A stretch of DNA of 44,681 nucleotides from Sphingobacteriia bacterium 24-36-13 (GTDB lineage Bacteria > Bacteroidota > Bacteroidia > Chitinophagales > Chitinophagaceae). Below the pieces are notes generated by a model that worked only from the letters and a program-made list of their open reading frames with translations, had not been told where the DNA came from and made no database searches. The stretch spans positions 67,996 through 112,676 of the forward strand of contig NCHN01000015.1 of NCBI GenBank assembly GCA_002281875.1. Reading direction: 5' to 3'. Below are positions 35,419 to 43,720 of this stretch, piece by piece. Position 1 is the first letter of the stretch, and each line of letters opens with the position of its first letter. Made by a program: the position numbers and the translations under genes.

Positions 35419-36327
35419 ATGCCAACGGCACTTAAATACAATCTAAAATATCAGTTTAATTTGATATCATTATTAGACGAAATTCTAAATTTAGGTAGTT
35501 TGAAAATTAAAATTTACGTTTTGAAGCTCTTAGTTCTTTTACTTGCATTGTGCTGTTTTATTGCCGTTTGGTGTTATGGAGCTCAACCTGTAAATAAATC
35601 GCAAATGGATTCTTGTAACACGGCCTCTATGATCAACCCAATGGCTGATTCTATGTTGAAACTTTCAGGGGAGTTGTTGTATAAAGTAAAGATAAAGGCG
35701 GATAGCAAGGCAGTAGAAAAAGCGTTGTCTGGTTTAACTTATAATCAACTATTCAAAGGGCTTAAGAATGATGCTGCTAAAAAAACTTTCTGGGTAAATA
35801 TGTACAATGCCTGGTATCAAATTTTGGCGATTCGTTTAAATAAGACTAGGCCTAAAATTTTTACAGAACAATTAATTCCAGTGGCTGGGTTAAGCTTGAG
35901 CTTAGATGATATAGAGCATGGCATTCTTCGTAAATATCGATGGAAGTGGAGTATGGGTTATTTACCACAGTTTTTACCGCAAAAAACTATCAAAGAATTA
36001 GCAGTTGATTCAATTGATTATCGGATTCATTTTGCATTGAATTGTGGAGCCAAGAGTTGTCCACCGATTGCGTTTTATCGTTACGATAAAATAGACCAAC
36101 AATTAGATATGGCTACAGTATCATTTATGAAAGGGGAGTCAGTAATTGATGATGATAAAAAAATATTGACTGTCAGTAAAATTTTATCCTGGTTTAAACG
36201 AGATTTTGGTGGGTCTAATGGAATTAGGGCGCTTATGACTAAAGTTTTTAAACGCGACTTTACAGGGTATTCAATTCAATTTAATGATTACAATTGGGAT
36301 AAGGACTTGGGAAATTTTGACGAATAG
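35419..36327 (+). CDS. DUF547 domain protein
   Basis: A 302-residue protein with the DUF547 signature: KKTFWVNMYNAWYQILAIRLN, LDDIEHGILRKYRW, and SIDYRIHFALNCGAKSCPPIAFYRYDKIDQQLDMA, whose Cys pair is characteristic. Function of the domain is unknown. An N-terminal hydrophobic segment (about 33-52) precedes it. A TTG at 35521 would convert the segment into an ordinary signal peptide, so the true start could be there; no decisive start signal is visible. It is divergent from the GNAT-HTH unit. Confidence 0.85.
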   Translation: MPTALKYNLKYQFNLISLLDEILNLGSLKIKIYVLKLLVLLLALCCFIAVWCYGAQPVNKSQMDSCNTASMINPMADSMLKLSGELLYKVKIKADSKAVEKALSGLTYNQLFKGLKNDAAKKTFWVNMYNAWYQILAIRLNKTRPKIFTEQLIPVAGLSLSLDDIEHGILRKYRWKWSMGYLPQFLPQKTIKELAVDSIDYRIHFALNCGAKSCPPIAFYRYDKIDQQLDMATVSFMKGESVIDDDKKILTVSKILSWFKRDFGGSNGIRALMTKVFKRDFTGYSIQFNDYNWDKDLGNFDE

Positions 36328-36345
36328 TGATTATTTAAAACAGCA

Positions 36346-36379
36346 AGGTCTGTATGTTTTTGAATCAACATACAGACCT
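36346..36379. terminator. 13-bp inverted repeat between convergent genes, possible bidirectional terminator
   Basis: AGGTCTGTATGTT (36346-36358) and AACATACAGACCT (36367-36379) are perfect arms with an 8-base loop, between convergent genes ending at 36327 and 36420. There is no strong T-run on either side, so it could be a bidirectional terminator or a transcript-protecting hairpin. Confidence 0.55.
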
Positions 36380-36419
36380 CCTGCTAATCTATAACTTTCT
36401 ATCAGTTATCTATTCTAAT

Positions 36420-37658
36420 TTATTTTAGAAAAGAATCAAACCAAGGTTTTACATTTATTACAGAGTAAATATAGGTTGCTCTATGGTCGGCTTTAGGGCC
36501 AGCAGAAATTGCTTTTGTGTTACTTCCTCCCCCTAAAACTTGGTGAAAGCCTTCAGGTAATTTGGCTATGTACACAGGCACCACTTCGTCGCTATCTCCG
36601 TAATAGTTAATGAGTGGAGTGCGGCATCTCCATCTATATGCTTGCATATCTTCTAGTAGTTTCCAAAATGGTTCATTGGCAATATTGCCAGTAGCCATGA
36701 ATGCTGGATTCAATATTTCATATATTTTCCCTTTGGTTCTTGCATAGTAAGTGGGCCAATCAATTTTAAACTCATAGAAATCTTTGGCTGCTTGATAATA
36801 TTCTGGTTTGATTGCTCTTGCGGCTAATCCTGGGAAATTATATTGGTCTTTAGCAAAAATAAAATTGGTTGCACAAGCAGGTAACCAAACAGCGTCAATT
36901 GGCTGATAATTATTCATCCACCTGTTTACAATCACCGCACCATCCACTGGGGCACTAGCAGTAGCAGCTGCTACAACAGGAATATTCAATGATTCCAATT
37001 TTCTTAAGAAAGTCATATTGGTCCATCCTCCTTGCGACCAGCCATGCACAAATAAAGGGCCCTGTTTAATTTTATTGGCTGTTAGTACATTCTTAGCTGC
37101 AAACAACATGTCTAAACAGGCTTGTTCACTACTTTCTTTTACCAAATAAGAATTGGGCATGGTTGATATACCTAATCCAAAATAATCTGCACCAGTAACA
37201 ATGTAACCTTGTGAAGCAAAAACGGCAATCATCATTTTGGTTTCCATGGATTCGTCGGGGAAAGAGGGTATTTGTGTTTTACCAAATACGGTGCCATGCT
37301 GATAAGAAACAATGGGCATAGAATCTTTGCCATTTTCAGGTATAGCTACTAAACCAGATGCAATGGTTGGTTGGTTGTTTAGTTCTGGAACTACAGAATT
37401 GTATTTTACCCTATAAAGTTTTACAGGGTACTTAGGTGCAACAAATTTTCCTTTGAAATTTTCAAAGGGCATAGTAGATCCATTTAAGAATTCATTTAAC
37501 TCTGAATCTAATATTTTATTCAATTTTGCTAAATCGAAAGTGGTGATATACTGGTATTGTACACTGCCTCCAGCGTCTTTATATTGATTGTTTGTTTGGG
37601 CATTTGCTGAGAATGAAATGACCAGCAATAGTACTAAATGAAGAAAATTCTTTTTCAT
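36420..37658 (-). CDS. Exported alpha/beta hydrolase
   Basis: A 412-residue secreted esterase or lipase-like enzyme. A signal peptide (MKKNFLHLVLLLVISFSANAQ) leads to an alpha/beta-hydrolase fold with HGWSQGG around S208 (nucleophile elbow G-x-S-x-G), oxyanion-type YQHGTVFG, an acidic residue in YYGDSDEVVP and a likely catalytic His in PKADHRATY. It resembles secretory-lipase and prolyl-oligopeptidase-like hydrolases of Bacteroidota. The substrate is unknown. The next gene upstream (unknown exported protein) is separated by 10 bp, suggesting one operon with PsiE. Confidence 0.85.
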   Translation of the reverse strand: MKKNFLHLVLLLVISFSANAQTNNQYKDAGGSVQYQYITTFDLAKLNKILDSELNEFLNGSTMPFENFKGKFVAPKYPVKLYRVKYNSVVPELNNQPTIASGLVAIPENGKDSMPIVSYQHGTVFGKTQIPSFPDESMETKMMIAVFASQGYIVTGADYFGLGISTMPNSYLVKESSEQACLDMLFAAKNVLTANKIKQGPLFVHGWSQGGWTNMTFLRKLESLNIPVVAAATASAPVDGAVIVNRWMNNYQPIDAVWLPACATNFIFAKDQYNFPGLAARAIKPEYYQAAKDFYEFKIDWPTYYARTKGKIYEILNPAFMATGNIANEPFWKLLEDMQAYRWRCRTPLINYYGDSDEVVPVYIAKLPEGFHQVLGGGSNTKAISAGPKADHRATYIYSVINVKPWFDSFLK

Positions 37659-37668
37659 GTTTTAATTT

Positions 37669-38205
37669 TTAATAGTTGTAGCAGAACGCTTTTTTTATTT
37701 CTTGGATAGCACCCCAGCTTTTGATTAATCCATTGTAAACAGTTGCTCTGTCGAAGTTGATTAGTATGAATGGACAGTTTAGTTTGGCCGCTTCTCTCTT
37801 TAATTTTTCAGTGACTTTGTTATTGCCTGAATTGGCGGTATGCAGATTAATGAATTTAGTGTGCGCATTAATATCTGAAATTCTTTTCAATCCCGTACGT
37901 TGTTCTTTATCTTCCAGTATAATCACTTTTTCCCAATCCTCTTCTCCTTGGATGCTTATCTTTTCGGTAATCATCTGTGTTCGGCCCGATTCAAACTGAA
38001 TTTGCTTAATTGCAAAATTGCTCAGTTGTTGTTCCGTATTTTCATTAGTGTATTTAAAGCTAACGGTATAATGGTTGATGCTAGTAACAGCCCCCATTAT
38101 CATATTTCCATTGTGGAGCACCAATGTGTCTTCTAATGCATATCCTGATTGGAGAAAAAAAGTGAACGCTATGAATAATATAAATCCTTTTAATTTTCCC
38201 ATCAT
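37669..38205 (-). CDS. Unknown exported protein
   Basis: A 178-residue protein not assignable to a family. The start MMGKLKGFILFIAFTFFLQSGYALE gives a signal peptide. The next part (DTLVLHNGNMIMGAVTSINHYTVSFKYTN) is beta-rich, as in small SH3- or LSm-like domains found in envelope proteins. The C-terminal half contains a helix and a Cys pair (C144, C175). Its ATG overlaps the PsiE stop as TAATG, implying translational coupling, and it precedes the hydrolase by 10 bp. Confidence 0.7.
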   Translation of the reverse strand: MMGKLKGFILFIAFTFFLQSGYALEDTLVLHNGNMIMGAVTSINHYTVSFKYTNENTEQQLSNFAIKQIQFESGRTQMITEKISIQGEEDWEKVIILEDKEQRTGLKRISDINAHTKFINLHTANSGNNKVTEKLKREAAKLNCPFILINFDRATVYNGLIKSWGAIQEIKKAFCYNY

Positions 38206-38627
38206 TATGCTTCACTTTCTTTGCTGAAAAAGAAAAATGTAATGCCAATAGATAACAAAACCGCACTCAAGCCTAATAACATATTTACATTCAAATGTTC
38301 TAAGTCTATAGTGATTATTTTATTGGCAATCGCAATTGCTGCAATTTTCAGTATAGATTTTACCGGAATATTTTCGTGGTTTAGTAGAAGTGTGATCGAC
38401 TTAAAGAGTTCGTGACCTACCAACATGACAAGTAATACGCTAAAAAAAACATGTAAGTCTTTTATATTAACTAGGAAAGGATAAGGGTCTGGTGATACTA
38501 TTGCTTGGAAGAATAATAATAGAATATGGCCTGTTCCAAGGAACATGCTCGTTACTAATAAAACCAGTAATATTAGGATGATATAGTTGGAAAATTTCTT
38601 TAAAGACTTGACTAATTTTTCTTGCAT
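38205..38627 (-). CDS. psiE: PsiE-family phosphate-starvation-inducible membrane protein
   Basis: A 140-residue protein with four hydrophobic helices in the PsiE pattern: YIILILLVLLVTSMFL, VFFSVLLVMLVGHELFKSI, ENIPVKSILKIAAIAIANKIITIDLEHL, and a C-terminal helix ending in FFFFSKESEA. PsiE proteins are induced by phosphate limitation in Enterobacteria; their molecular function is unknown. No Pho-box equivalent is visible. Its stop is joined to the next ATG (TAATG). Confidence 0.8.
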   Translation of the reverse strand: MQEKLVKSLKKFSNYIILILLVLLVTSMFLGTGHILLLFFQAIVSPDPYPFLVNIKDLHVFFSVLLVMLVGHELFKSITLLLNHENIPVKSILKIAAIAIANKIITIDLEHLNVNMLLGLSAVLLSIGITFFFFSKESEA

Positions 38628-38748
38628 AGCAGGACTGAAAGGGTTGATTATTCAATCCGGCAAGGTATCTATGTTAGTGATTATTTAATTATAATAAATC
38701 ATCATGTTTTTGTGATTTTAAAGAGTAGTACGTTATGTTGATATGTAT

Positions 38749-40278
38749 TTATCTCATCAACATCAATGCCGCCATGGTTTCTATGCCTTCAAAGAAATTC
38801 TTCAAGCGAATGTTTTCGTTCTCGGCGTGTTGGTTATTGTCGTGATTGGCAATTGGCACAGTGATGGTTCTTGCTTTCAAAATCTGTTCGAATAAATAGA
38901 GTGGGAGGCTACCACCCATGGTAGGTTGTAATACCACTTGATCTGCTGTAGTAGACTTCACGGCTTTAATTACTTTTTGTGCCATCGGCAAATCCATTGG
39001 CGTCCGCTGTGCATTCATGCCATCTGCGCCTGGGGCTATTTTGATTAGTTTAGCGTATTGTTTTCTTTCAGCTTCAGTTGGTTCATTATTGATTACATGA
39101 AAGCCTTGTGCTTTAATATGATCAATTACTTTTTGTTGTTGTCTTTTCCAGTCATTGCCCAATACCAATCTTAAGTCTAATACTGCAGTGGCAAATGTGG
39201 GGATTTGATTAGATGCTAATTTGCCTACATTGCCACTCTGAATTCCATTGATGTTTAAAGAAGGAAGGTTGATAGATTCGCCCAGTGATAAGCCTTGCAT
39301 TTCCGGCGAATTAAATCCCAACTCTGCCTTCATTTGTTCATCTACTGGAGGCACTTCTTGTAATGCTTTTTTCTCGGTAGGGGTTAATGGTGTTACATCA
39401 TCATAAAATCCCTTAATGGTTACCCTACCTTTTTCGTTTTTCATACTAGCTAATAAAGTAGCCAATTGCATTGCAGGATTGGGTGCCCAATTGCCATAGT
39501 GCCCACTGTGCAAAGGACGCTTAGAAGCATAGACCGTTAAGTCTAAATGGGTATCGCCCCGAACGCCAAATACTATTTGTTTTTTTCCTGATTGATGAAC
39601 GGGTCCATCGCAGATAATCCATAAATCGGATTGTAGTAGCGGGGCATATTTTTTTAGTATCTGGTCTAAGTGCGGAGAACCTGCTTCTTCTTCACCTTCA
39701 AAGAAAAATTTAAGGTTGTATTGTAAGGGTAAGTTCGATTCTTTAATAGCGGCATAAGCATTTAAAATGGCAGCTACGCCTGCTTTATCATCGGATGCTC
39801 CTCTTGCATAAATTCGGTAGTCTGGTTGGTAGGCATTGTTGTTGGGGAATTCAATTGGTTCACCTTTTTTATCTAAAGCATTGGTGTATAGTTTCGGTTC
39901 AAAGGGTTTTAATCCTTTTGCCCATTGCGCTGGGTTTACTGGTTGCCCATCGTAGTGTGCATAAAAGATCAGTGTTTTAGTTGCACCAGGAGTTTTTACT
40001 TCCCCATAAACAACAGGTGCAGTATTGGGCGTATTGGCATGTAGCAGTTGAATATTTTGAATTCCTCTTTGCTGCATCATTTCTTGAATGAAGTCGGTAT
40101 TCTTTCTTAGTCCTATTGTATCATTCGCCGTGTTGGGTATGGTGAGGAATGAAACATACTCCTTCATGATAGCGGCTGTGTTGGCTTGCCTATATTTTTG
40201 GATGGTTAGTGTTTCGTTGGATTGGGCGAAGGTTTGGGTAAGTATGGTTAGGGCTAAGCAGGTGAGGAGTTGTTTCAT
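38749..40278 (-). CDS. M20-family exported metallopeptidase
   Basis: A 509-residue exported dipeptidase or carboxypeptidase. The signal peptide runs to about residue 19 (TFAQ). Metal and catalytic residues are visible: H108 and D110 in FYAHYDGQPV, D163 in ARGASDDKAG (bridging), and the Glu pair in FFEGEEEAGS (about 194-199). The dimerisation domain follows, with VRGDTHLDLTVYASKRPLHSGHYGN. The C-terminal His is in IANHDNNQHAENE. The substrate is probably peptides. Its start overlaps the fic stop by 4 bp, so it could be read from the same transcript. Confidence 0.92.
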   Translation of the reverse strand: MKQLLTCLALTILTQTFAQSNETLTIQKYRQANTAAIMKEYVSFLTIPNTANDTIGLRKNTDFIQEMMQQRGIQNIQLLHANTPNTAPVVYGEVKTPGATKTLIFYAHYDGQPVNPAQWAKGLKPFEPKLYTNALDKKGEPIEFPNNNAYQPDYRIYARGASDDKAGVAAILNAYAAIKESNLPLQYNLKFFFEGEEEAGSPHLDQILKKYAPLLQSDLWIICDGPVHQSGKKQIVFGVRGDTHLDLTVYASKRPLHSGHYGNWAPNPAMQLATLLASMKNEKGRVTIKGFYDDVTPLTPTEKKALQEVPPVDEQMKAELGFNSPEMQGLSLGESINLPSLNINGIQSGNVGKLASNQIPTFATAVLDLRLVLGNDWKRQQQKVIDHIKAQGFHVINNEPTEAERKQYAKLIKIAPGADGMNAQRTPMDLPMAQKVIKAVKSTTADQVVLQPTMGGSLPLYLFEQILKARTITVPIANHDNNQHAENENIRLKNFFEGIETMAALMLMR

Positions 40279-41237
40279 ATATTATTAGTGCGTTTGTATT
40301 TGGTATTGTTTTTATCTCCAATCTTTAAAATTAGTTCTTCTTTTACAGCTTTGTTTAAATCTCTGCTAGCAGTTGCAGTTGAAATGTTTTTAAAATAATT
40401 TAAATAGTCTTTTCGAGAAAATTCATTTGCGTTTTCTGCTATAAAAATTTGCATTCTGTCATAACTGGATACTGGGCCAATTCTTTCTTTAAGAAGTTCA
40501 TCAAGAGAAGTATTGATGGTGGAAAGTATAAAAGTGATGAACTGGGTTGACTCGTCTGATTTGTCGCTATTAGCGAGTGCTTTATAATAGGCTTTCTGAT
40601 TTTTACTTATTAAAGTTTCAAATGGTAGAAATTCAAATAATGGGAATTCTTGCACGAGCAATAGTGTTTGCCAAAGTCTTCCCATTCTGCCATTTCCGTC
40701 AGCAAATGGGTGTATAAATTCCATCTCGTAATGGAACACACAACTTTTAATGAATATATGGTCATCACTTGTTTTTAGATAATGAAATAGGTCTTTCATT
40801 AAATAGGGAATATTCTTTGCAGGAGGAGCTACATGTGTTAATTGATCTCCCTTAACTATACCAACTCCTGTTTTTCTATATTGCCCTGACTGAGGAATAA
40901 GTCCCTGCATCAAAATATTGTGTGCTGATAAGAATGACTTTTCAGAATTCGGTTTTAATTGGTGTAGTTGATTATAAACAGCTACTGCATTCGTGACTTC
41001 TTTAATGTCTTTAACCGGCCCTAAAACCCTTTTGTTTTCTATGATTGCGGTAATCTGATCAATAGACAAAGTATTGCCTTCAATAGCCAATGATGCTTGT
41101 ATGGTTCTAATTCTATTACGCTTACGTAAAGCAGGTGCTTGTTTAATTAATAGTGAACTATTTAGTTCCCCAATTTTTTGGGAAATCTCAATTATTAATT
41201 GAATTATAGGGGCATTAATGGTGTAGGGTGGTTTCAT
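40275..41237 (-). CDS. fic: Fic-family AMP-transferase with self-inhibition and C-terminal winged helix
   Basis: A 320-residue Fic protein. The inhibitory motif S49-x3-E53-G-N (SLAIEGN) lies in the N-terminal helix, so it is class II, self-inhibited. The full active-site motif HPFADGNGRMGR (176-187) is intact, meaning NMP transfer from ATP is expected. The last 70 residues (FSRKDYLNYFKNISTATASRDLNKAV) look like a winged helix, a known architecture that can bind DNA. A 28-bp perfect palindrome overlaps its start codon. The target protein is unknown. The 3' end overlaps the M20 gene start by 4 bp. Confidence 0.92.
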   Translation of the reverse strand: MKPPYTINAPIIQLIIEISQKIGELNSSLLIKQAPALRKRNRIRTIQASLAIEGNTLSIDQITAIIENKRVLGPVKDIKEVTNAVAVYNQLHQLKPNSEKSFLSAHNILMQGLIPQSGQYRKTGVGIVKGDQLTHVAPPAKNIPYLMKDLFHYLKTSDDHIFIKSCVFHYEMEFIHPFADGNGRMGRLWQTLLLVQEFPLFEFLPFETLISKNQKAYYKALANSDKSDESTQFITFILSTINTSLDELLKERIGPVSSYDRMQIFIAENANEFSRKDYLNYFKNISTATASRDLNKAVKEELILKIGDKNNTKYKRTNNI

Positions 41238-41264
41238 TTGATAGTATCATATGATACTATCAAA
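41237..41264. promoter_or_regulatory. Perfect 28-bp palindrome at the fic start codon
   Basis: Each arm reads TTTGATAGTATCAT; the second is its exact reverse complement with no spacer, from 41237 to 41264. The first base of the fic ATG (41237 on the minus strand) lies in it. It can serve as an operator for the Fic winged helix, or as an RNA hairpin that hides the start. Its complete symmetry, at 28 of 28 positions, makes chance unlikely. Confidence 0.8.
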
Positions 41265-41279
41265 AATAGGGTTATTTCT

Positions 41280-41633
41280 TTAATAAATGATTTGTGCCCA
41301 CTTGATTTGATTGAAGGTATTTTTTCTAGTTTGAGTTTGTTCTGAGTGATTATAAATCAATTCGATTTTTTCTAGGTCGTTATCATAATAGGTTAGCCAG
41401 GGAGAAACTATTTCATCAGCTAATGCAATGCATTGGTGGATTATAGTTGCCGTGTTGCTATCCGGCAGTATTTTTTCTAGATTGATTGCAAAAGCGCTCT
41501 CAAATTTTGAGTAAGGTTCTATGGATTGTATGATCGTGTTTTCTCCTAATTCGTTCAGGAGTAGTTTACCTAATTCTTGAGCTTCTTCTATGCTTTGTTG
41601 GTTTTGGGTTACTATGGTTAATTGAAGTTTCAA
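41280..41633 (-). CDS. Unknown small protein between fic and doc
   Basis: A 117-residue acidic protein, not recognised. It has beta-alpha alternation (MKLQLTIVTQNQQSIEEAQELGKLLLNEL) and no signal peptide or motif. It lies 42 bp upstream of fic, and 18 bp after the doc stop on the same strand, in a stretch dominated by toxin-antitoxin genes. It could be an antitoxin for Fic, or unrelated cargo. Codon pattern and length support it as a real gene. Confidence 0.6.
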   Translation of the reverse strand: MKLQLTIVTQNQQSIEEAQELGKLLLNELGENTIIQSIEPYSKFESAFAINLEKILPDSNTATIIHQCIALADEIVSPWLTYYDNDLEKIELIYNHSEQTQTRKNTFNQIKWAQIIY

Positions 41634-41651
41634 GGGTTGTATTGAGTAAGC

Positions 41652-42035
41652 TTATTTGTTCTTTTTAATTGTATGTAATGACAGCCAACTTACTATTGTA
41701 TCAAAATTTAATTTGCCAGATGCAATATCAATAACAAATGAGTATTTCTCATCTTGTGTAGCGATTATATCATAGTTATGTCTTAAAAGTGTAAGACGCA
41801 TTAATACATATCCTGTCCTTTTGTTGCCATCAATAAATGGGTGATTGATAAGAATACTTTCTATAAGTGAAGCTGCTTTTTCAATAGGAGTAGGGTAGAG
41901 TTCCTTATTATCAAAAGTTTGTAGTGGTCTTTTTAATGCAGAATTTAACAAGCCAACATCTCTTATTCCATCGGCGCCACCAAATTCAACTATAAGAATT
42001 TGATGAATTTCTTTAACTTCTGTTAAGGATATCAT
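41652..42035 (-). CDS. doc: Doc-like toxin (death on curing)
   Basis: A 127-residue Fic-fold toxin of the Doc type. The catalytic motif HPFIDGNKR (65-73) is the Doc variant, with Lys replacing the second Gly found in canonical Fic; Doc proteins use it to phosphorylate EF-Tu. The rest (GGADGIRDVGLLNSALKRPL at the N-terminal side, NKRTGYVLMRLTLLRHNYDI) matches the family. Length is normal. It overlaps the 62-residue upstream gene by 4 bp, typical for an antitoxin-toxin pair. Confidence 0.92.
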   Translation of the reverse strand: MISLTEVKEIHQILIVEFGGADGIRDVGLLNSALKRPLQTFDNKELYPTPIEKAASLIESILINHPFIDGNKRTGYVLMRLTLLRHNYDIIATQDEKYSFVIDIASGKLNFDTIVSWLSLHTIKKNK

Positions 42036-42220
42036 TGAGCTAGTTTAGCTAATAATTCTTTGTCTTCTAAAAGTATTTGCTTTATTGAGCTGGAAATAGA
42101 GAAATCATTATCATTTTGATTATCTAAATCTTTTAAAAATGTTAGTAGTTCAGCCAATGCCTTATCAGAAAAATGATCAAGAACCTTGCTTATTTCAAAT
42201 TTGATTTCTTCTTTAGACAT
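42032..42220 (-). CDS. Putative antitoxin partner of Doc
   Basis: A 62-residue acidic, helical protein (MSKEEIKFEISKVLDHFSDKALAELLTFLKDL, ending in LLEDKELLAKLAQ). It has no recognisable Phd/YefM DNA-binding N-terminus, so it is not a standard Phd. The gene order, the 4-bp overlap with doc and the small, acidic, helical C-terminal part all fit a Doc-neutralising antitoxin of another family. This is a contextual assignment. Confidence 0.65.
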   Translation of the reverse strand: MSKEEIKFEISKVLDHFSDKALAELLTFLKDLDNQNDNDFSISSSIKQILLEDKELLAKLAQ

Positions 42221-42294
42221 TTTTCATATTTTGTTTAGTAAATATACATTTTTTTATAAAAAATATAACTTGCTTAATTGGTGTGGGGAGCATT

Positions 42295-42924
42295 TTAATT
42301 CTTTTTAAAAACTAGCGTTAAGATTCTAGGAATATTATTCCTGTTGTTATCGTCGAAGTATTCGCTGATATTGATTAGTTCAAAATCATTGTTTTTTGCA
42401 GCATTTACAAAGTCGGTAATATGGTGATTGAAGCAGGTAACCACTTGTACTCCTTCACTGGTTTCAAAGCGCGCTTTTGATCCATTGTATTGCTTAAATG
42501 GGTGTAATTCGCCTATATATACAATGCCATCTGTTTGAATGACTTTGTTAAGCTTCGCAAAGATTGTATCAAGGTCTTCAATATGCTCTAAGACTAAACT
42601 AAATGTGGCTAAATCAAATTGATTACCATTGGTGAAGCTCCAGTCTTGGGTAATATCTGCTTGTATGAATGCTACATTAGGGGCACTAATTTTCTGTTTG
42701 GCTTTTGTTAACATTTCTTCTGAAAGGTCTACCGCTAAAACTTTTTTGGATTTGGTAATTAACCATGCTGTATTTTTTCCTGTGCCGCATCCTATTTCTA
42801 AGCAGTGTTCAAATTCACCGCCTTTAATATGTTCTCTTAATGAAATGGCTTCCAGGTCTCTGGTTTTATTTTCATTGGTGTCGTATTGTGCTGACCAGCT
42901 ATTGTATGCTTGTTGGGTGTTCAT
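42295..42924 (-). CDS. SAM-dependent methyltransferase
   Basis: A 209-residue class I methyltransferase starting at MNTQQAYNSWSAQYDTNENKTRD, an ordinary N-terminus for the UbiE/BioC-like group (TxxxYDxxA-like). Motif I is CLEIGCGTGKNT, motif II DLSEEMLTKAKQKI, and NQFDLATFSLVLEHI follows. The ATG at 42924 is used because upstream sequence is unlike the family. The substrate is unknown. It is 10 bp downstream of the thiamine-binding-like gene on the same strand. Confidence 0.88.
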   Translation of the reverse strand: MNTQQAYNSWSAQYDTNENKTRDLEAISLREHIKGGEFEHCLEIGCGTGKNTAWLITKSKKVLAVDLSEEMLTKAKQKISAPNVAFIQADITQDWSFTNGNQFDLATFSLVLEHIEDLDTIFAKLNKVIQTDGIVYIGELHPFKQYNGSKARFETSEGVQVVTCFNHHITDFVNAAKNNDFELINISEYFDDNNRNNIPRILTLVFKKN

Positions 42925-42934
42925 GTAAGGCAAT

Positions 42935-43225
42935 TTAACTGATTTTACTTTCAAATTTATTGTCTTCCCCTGCTTTGCTGTGCATGCGTATGTTGATGAT
43001 GAGTTCATCAGCACCATTATTTTCGGTTAATTGTTTTAGTTCTGCTATTAATGCTAATACCTGTTCTGTGGTTCCGTTTACAACTGTTTCAAATGGAGTA
43101 ATGGTATAGGCTAGACCTGATTGGCGTATATGGTCGATTGCTTTGTCAATGATTGCATAACTAGGGTCTACTATATTAATGGGAACTATTTGGATGCCTG
43201 CGTTGATGATGTATTGTTTGGTCAT
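42935..43225 (-). CDS. Thiamine-binding (MTH1187/YkoF-like) protein
   Basis: A 96-residue ferredoxin-like-fold protein of the DUF77/thiamine-binding family. Visible features are INAGIQIVPI, the helix DKAIDHIRQSGLAYTITPFETVVNGTTEQVLALI and ELIINIRMHSKAG. Relatives bind thiamine or its hydroxymethylpyrimidine part. No thi genes are near, so its use here is unclear. The start at MTKQY is preferred. It is followed by the methyltransferase at 10 bp; both look like cargo between toxin-antitoxin loci. Confidence 0.85.
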   Translation of the reverse strand: MTKQYIINAGIQIVPINIVDPSYAIIDKAIDHIRQSGLAYTITPFETVVNGTTEQVLALIAELKQLTENNGADELIINIRMHSKAGEDNKFESKIS

Positions 43226-43260
43226 GGGGTTGGTGTTGTGGGAGTGGAGTTGCCGATTTA

Positions 43261-43710
43261 TCAAAAAGCCTTTGCTATTTTAGTGGGACGCTTTAGTGGT
43301 TTGCGTTTGATTATTTTCAGTGGTAAAAGAGATTTTAGTTTATACGGTCTATTAAATGCTTCTTGACTGACTTTGAATTTTTGGGATAGAATTCGAATAG
43401 TGTCTTTTGATAGACCTTTTTTATAGTTTAGCATGTCTGAAACAAGCCCTTCACTTACATTTAGTAATGCTGCTAAATCAACAGATTTCATTTGATGATC
43501 GCTCATTAAATATTTGAGTAGCTCAATGGGGTCGGCATCACCGAAACTATTATGTTCTGCATCATATTTTTCAATGAGTAAATAGAGTAATTCAATTTCA
43601 TCTTGAATTGCCTTGTTTTTTTTGTTGCTATCAACTAGAGTTTCCAAAATGCTGCAATACCTTTTGTATTGGGTGTCGGACTTGATTATTGTATATGGTA
43701 AGTGAGGCAT
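43261..43710 (-). CDS. higA: HigA antitoxin
   Basis: A 149-residue antitoxin of the HigA/XRE type. The N-terminal half (IQDEIELLYLLIEKYDAEHN) is a helical toxin-binding region like that of HigA from Bacteroidota. The DNA-binding helix-turn-helix is MKSVDLAALLNVSEGLVSDMLNYKKGLSKDTIRIL (about 74-108). The C-terminal tail is very basic. It follows higB by 10 bp, in the toxin-first order characteristic of hig, and likely represses through the dyad at 44076-44100. Confidence 0.85.
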   Translation of the reverse strand: MPHLPYTIIKSDTQYKRYCSILETLVDSNKKNKAIQDEIELLYLLIEKYDAEHNSFGDADPIELLKYLMSDHQMKSVDLAALLNVSEGLVSDMLNYKKGLSKDTIRILSQKFKVSQEAFNRPYKLKSLLPLKIIKRKPLKRPTKIAKAF

Positions 43711-43720
43711 TGGGTAATAT

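Noticed and set aside
36346-36379. Riboswitch or small RNA
   Set aside because: A single perfect hairpin between convergent genes is explained more simply as a terminator-like element.
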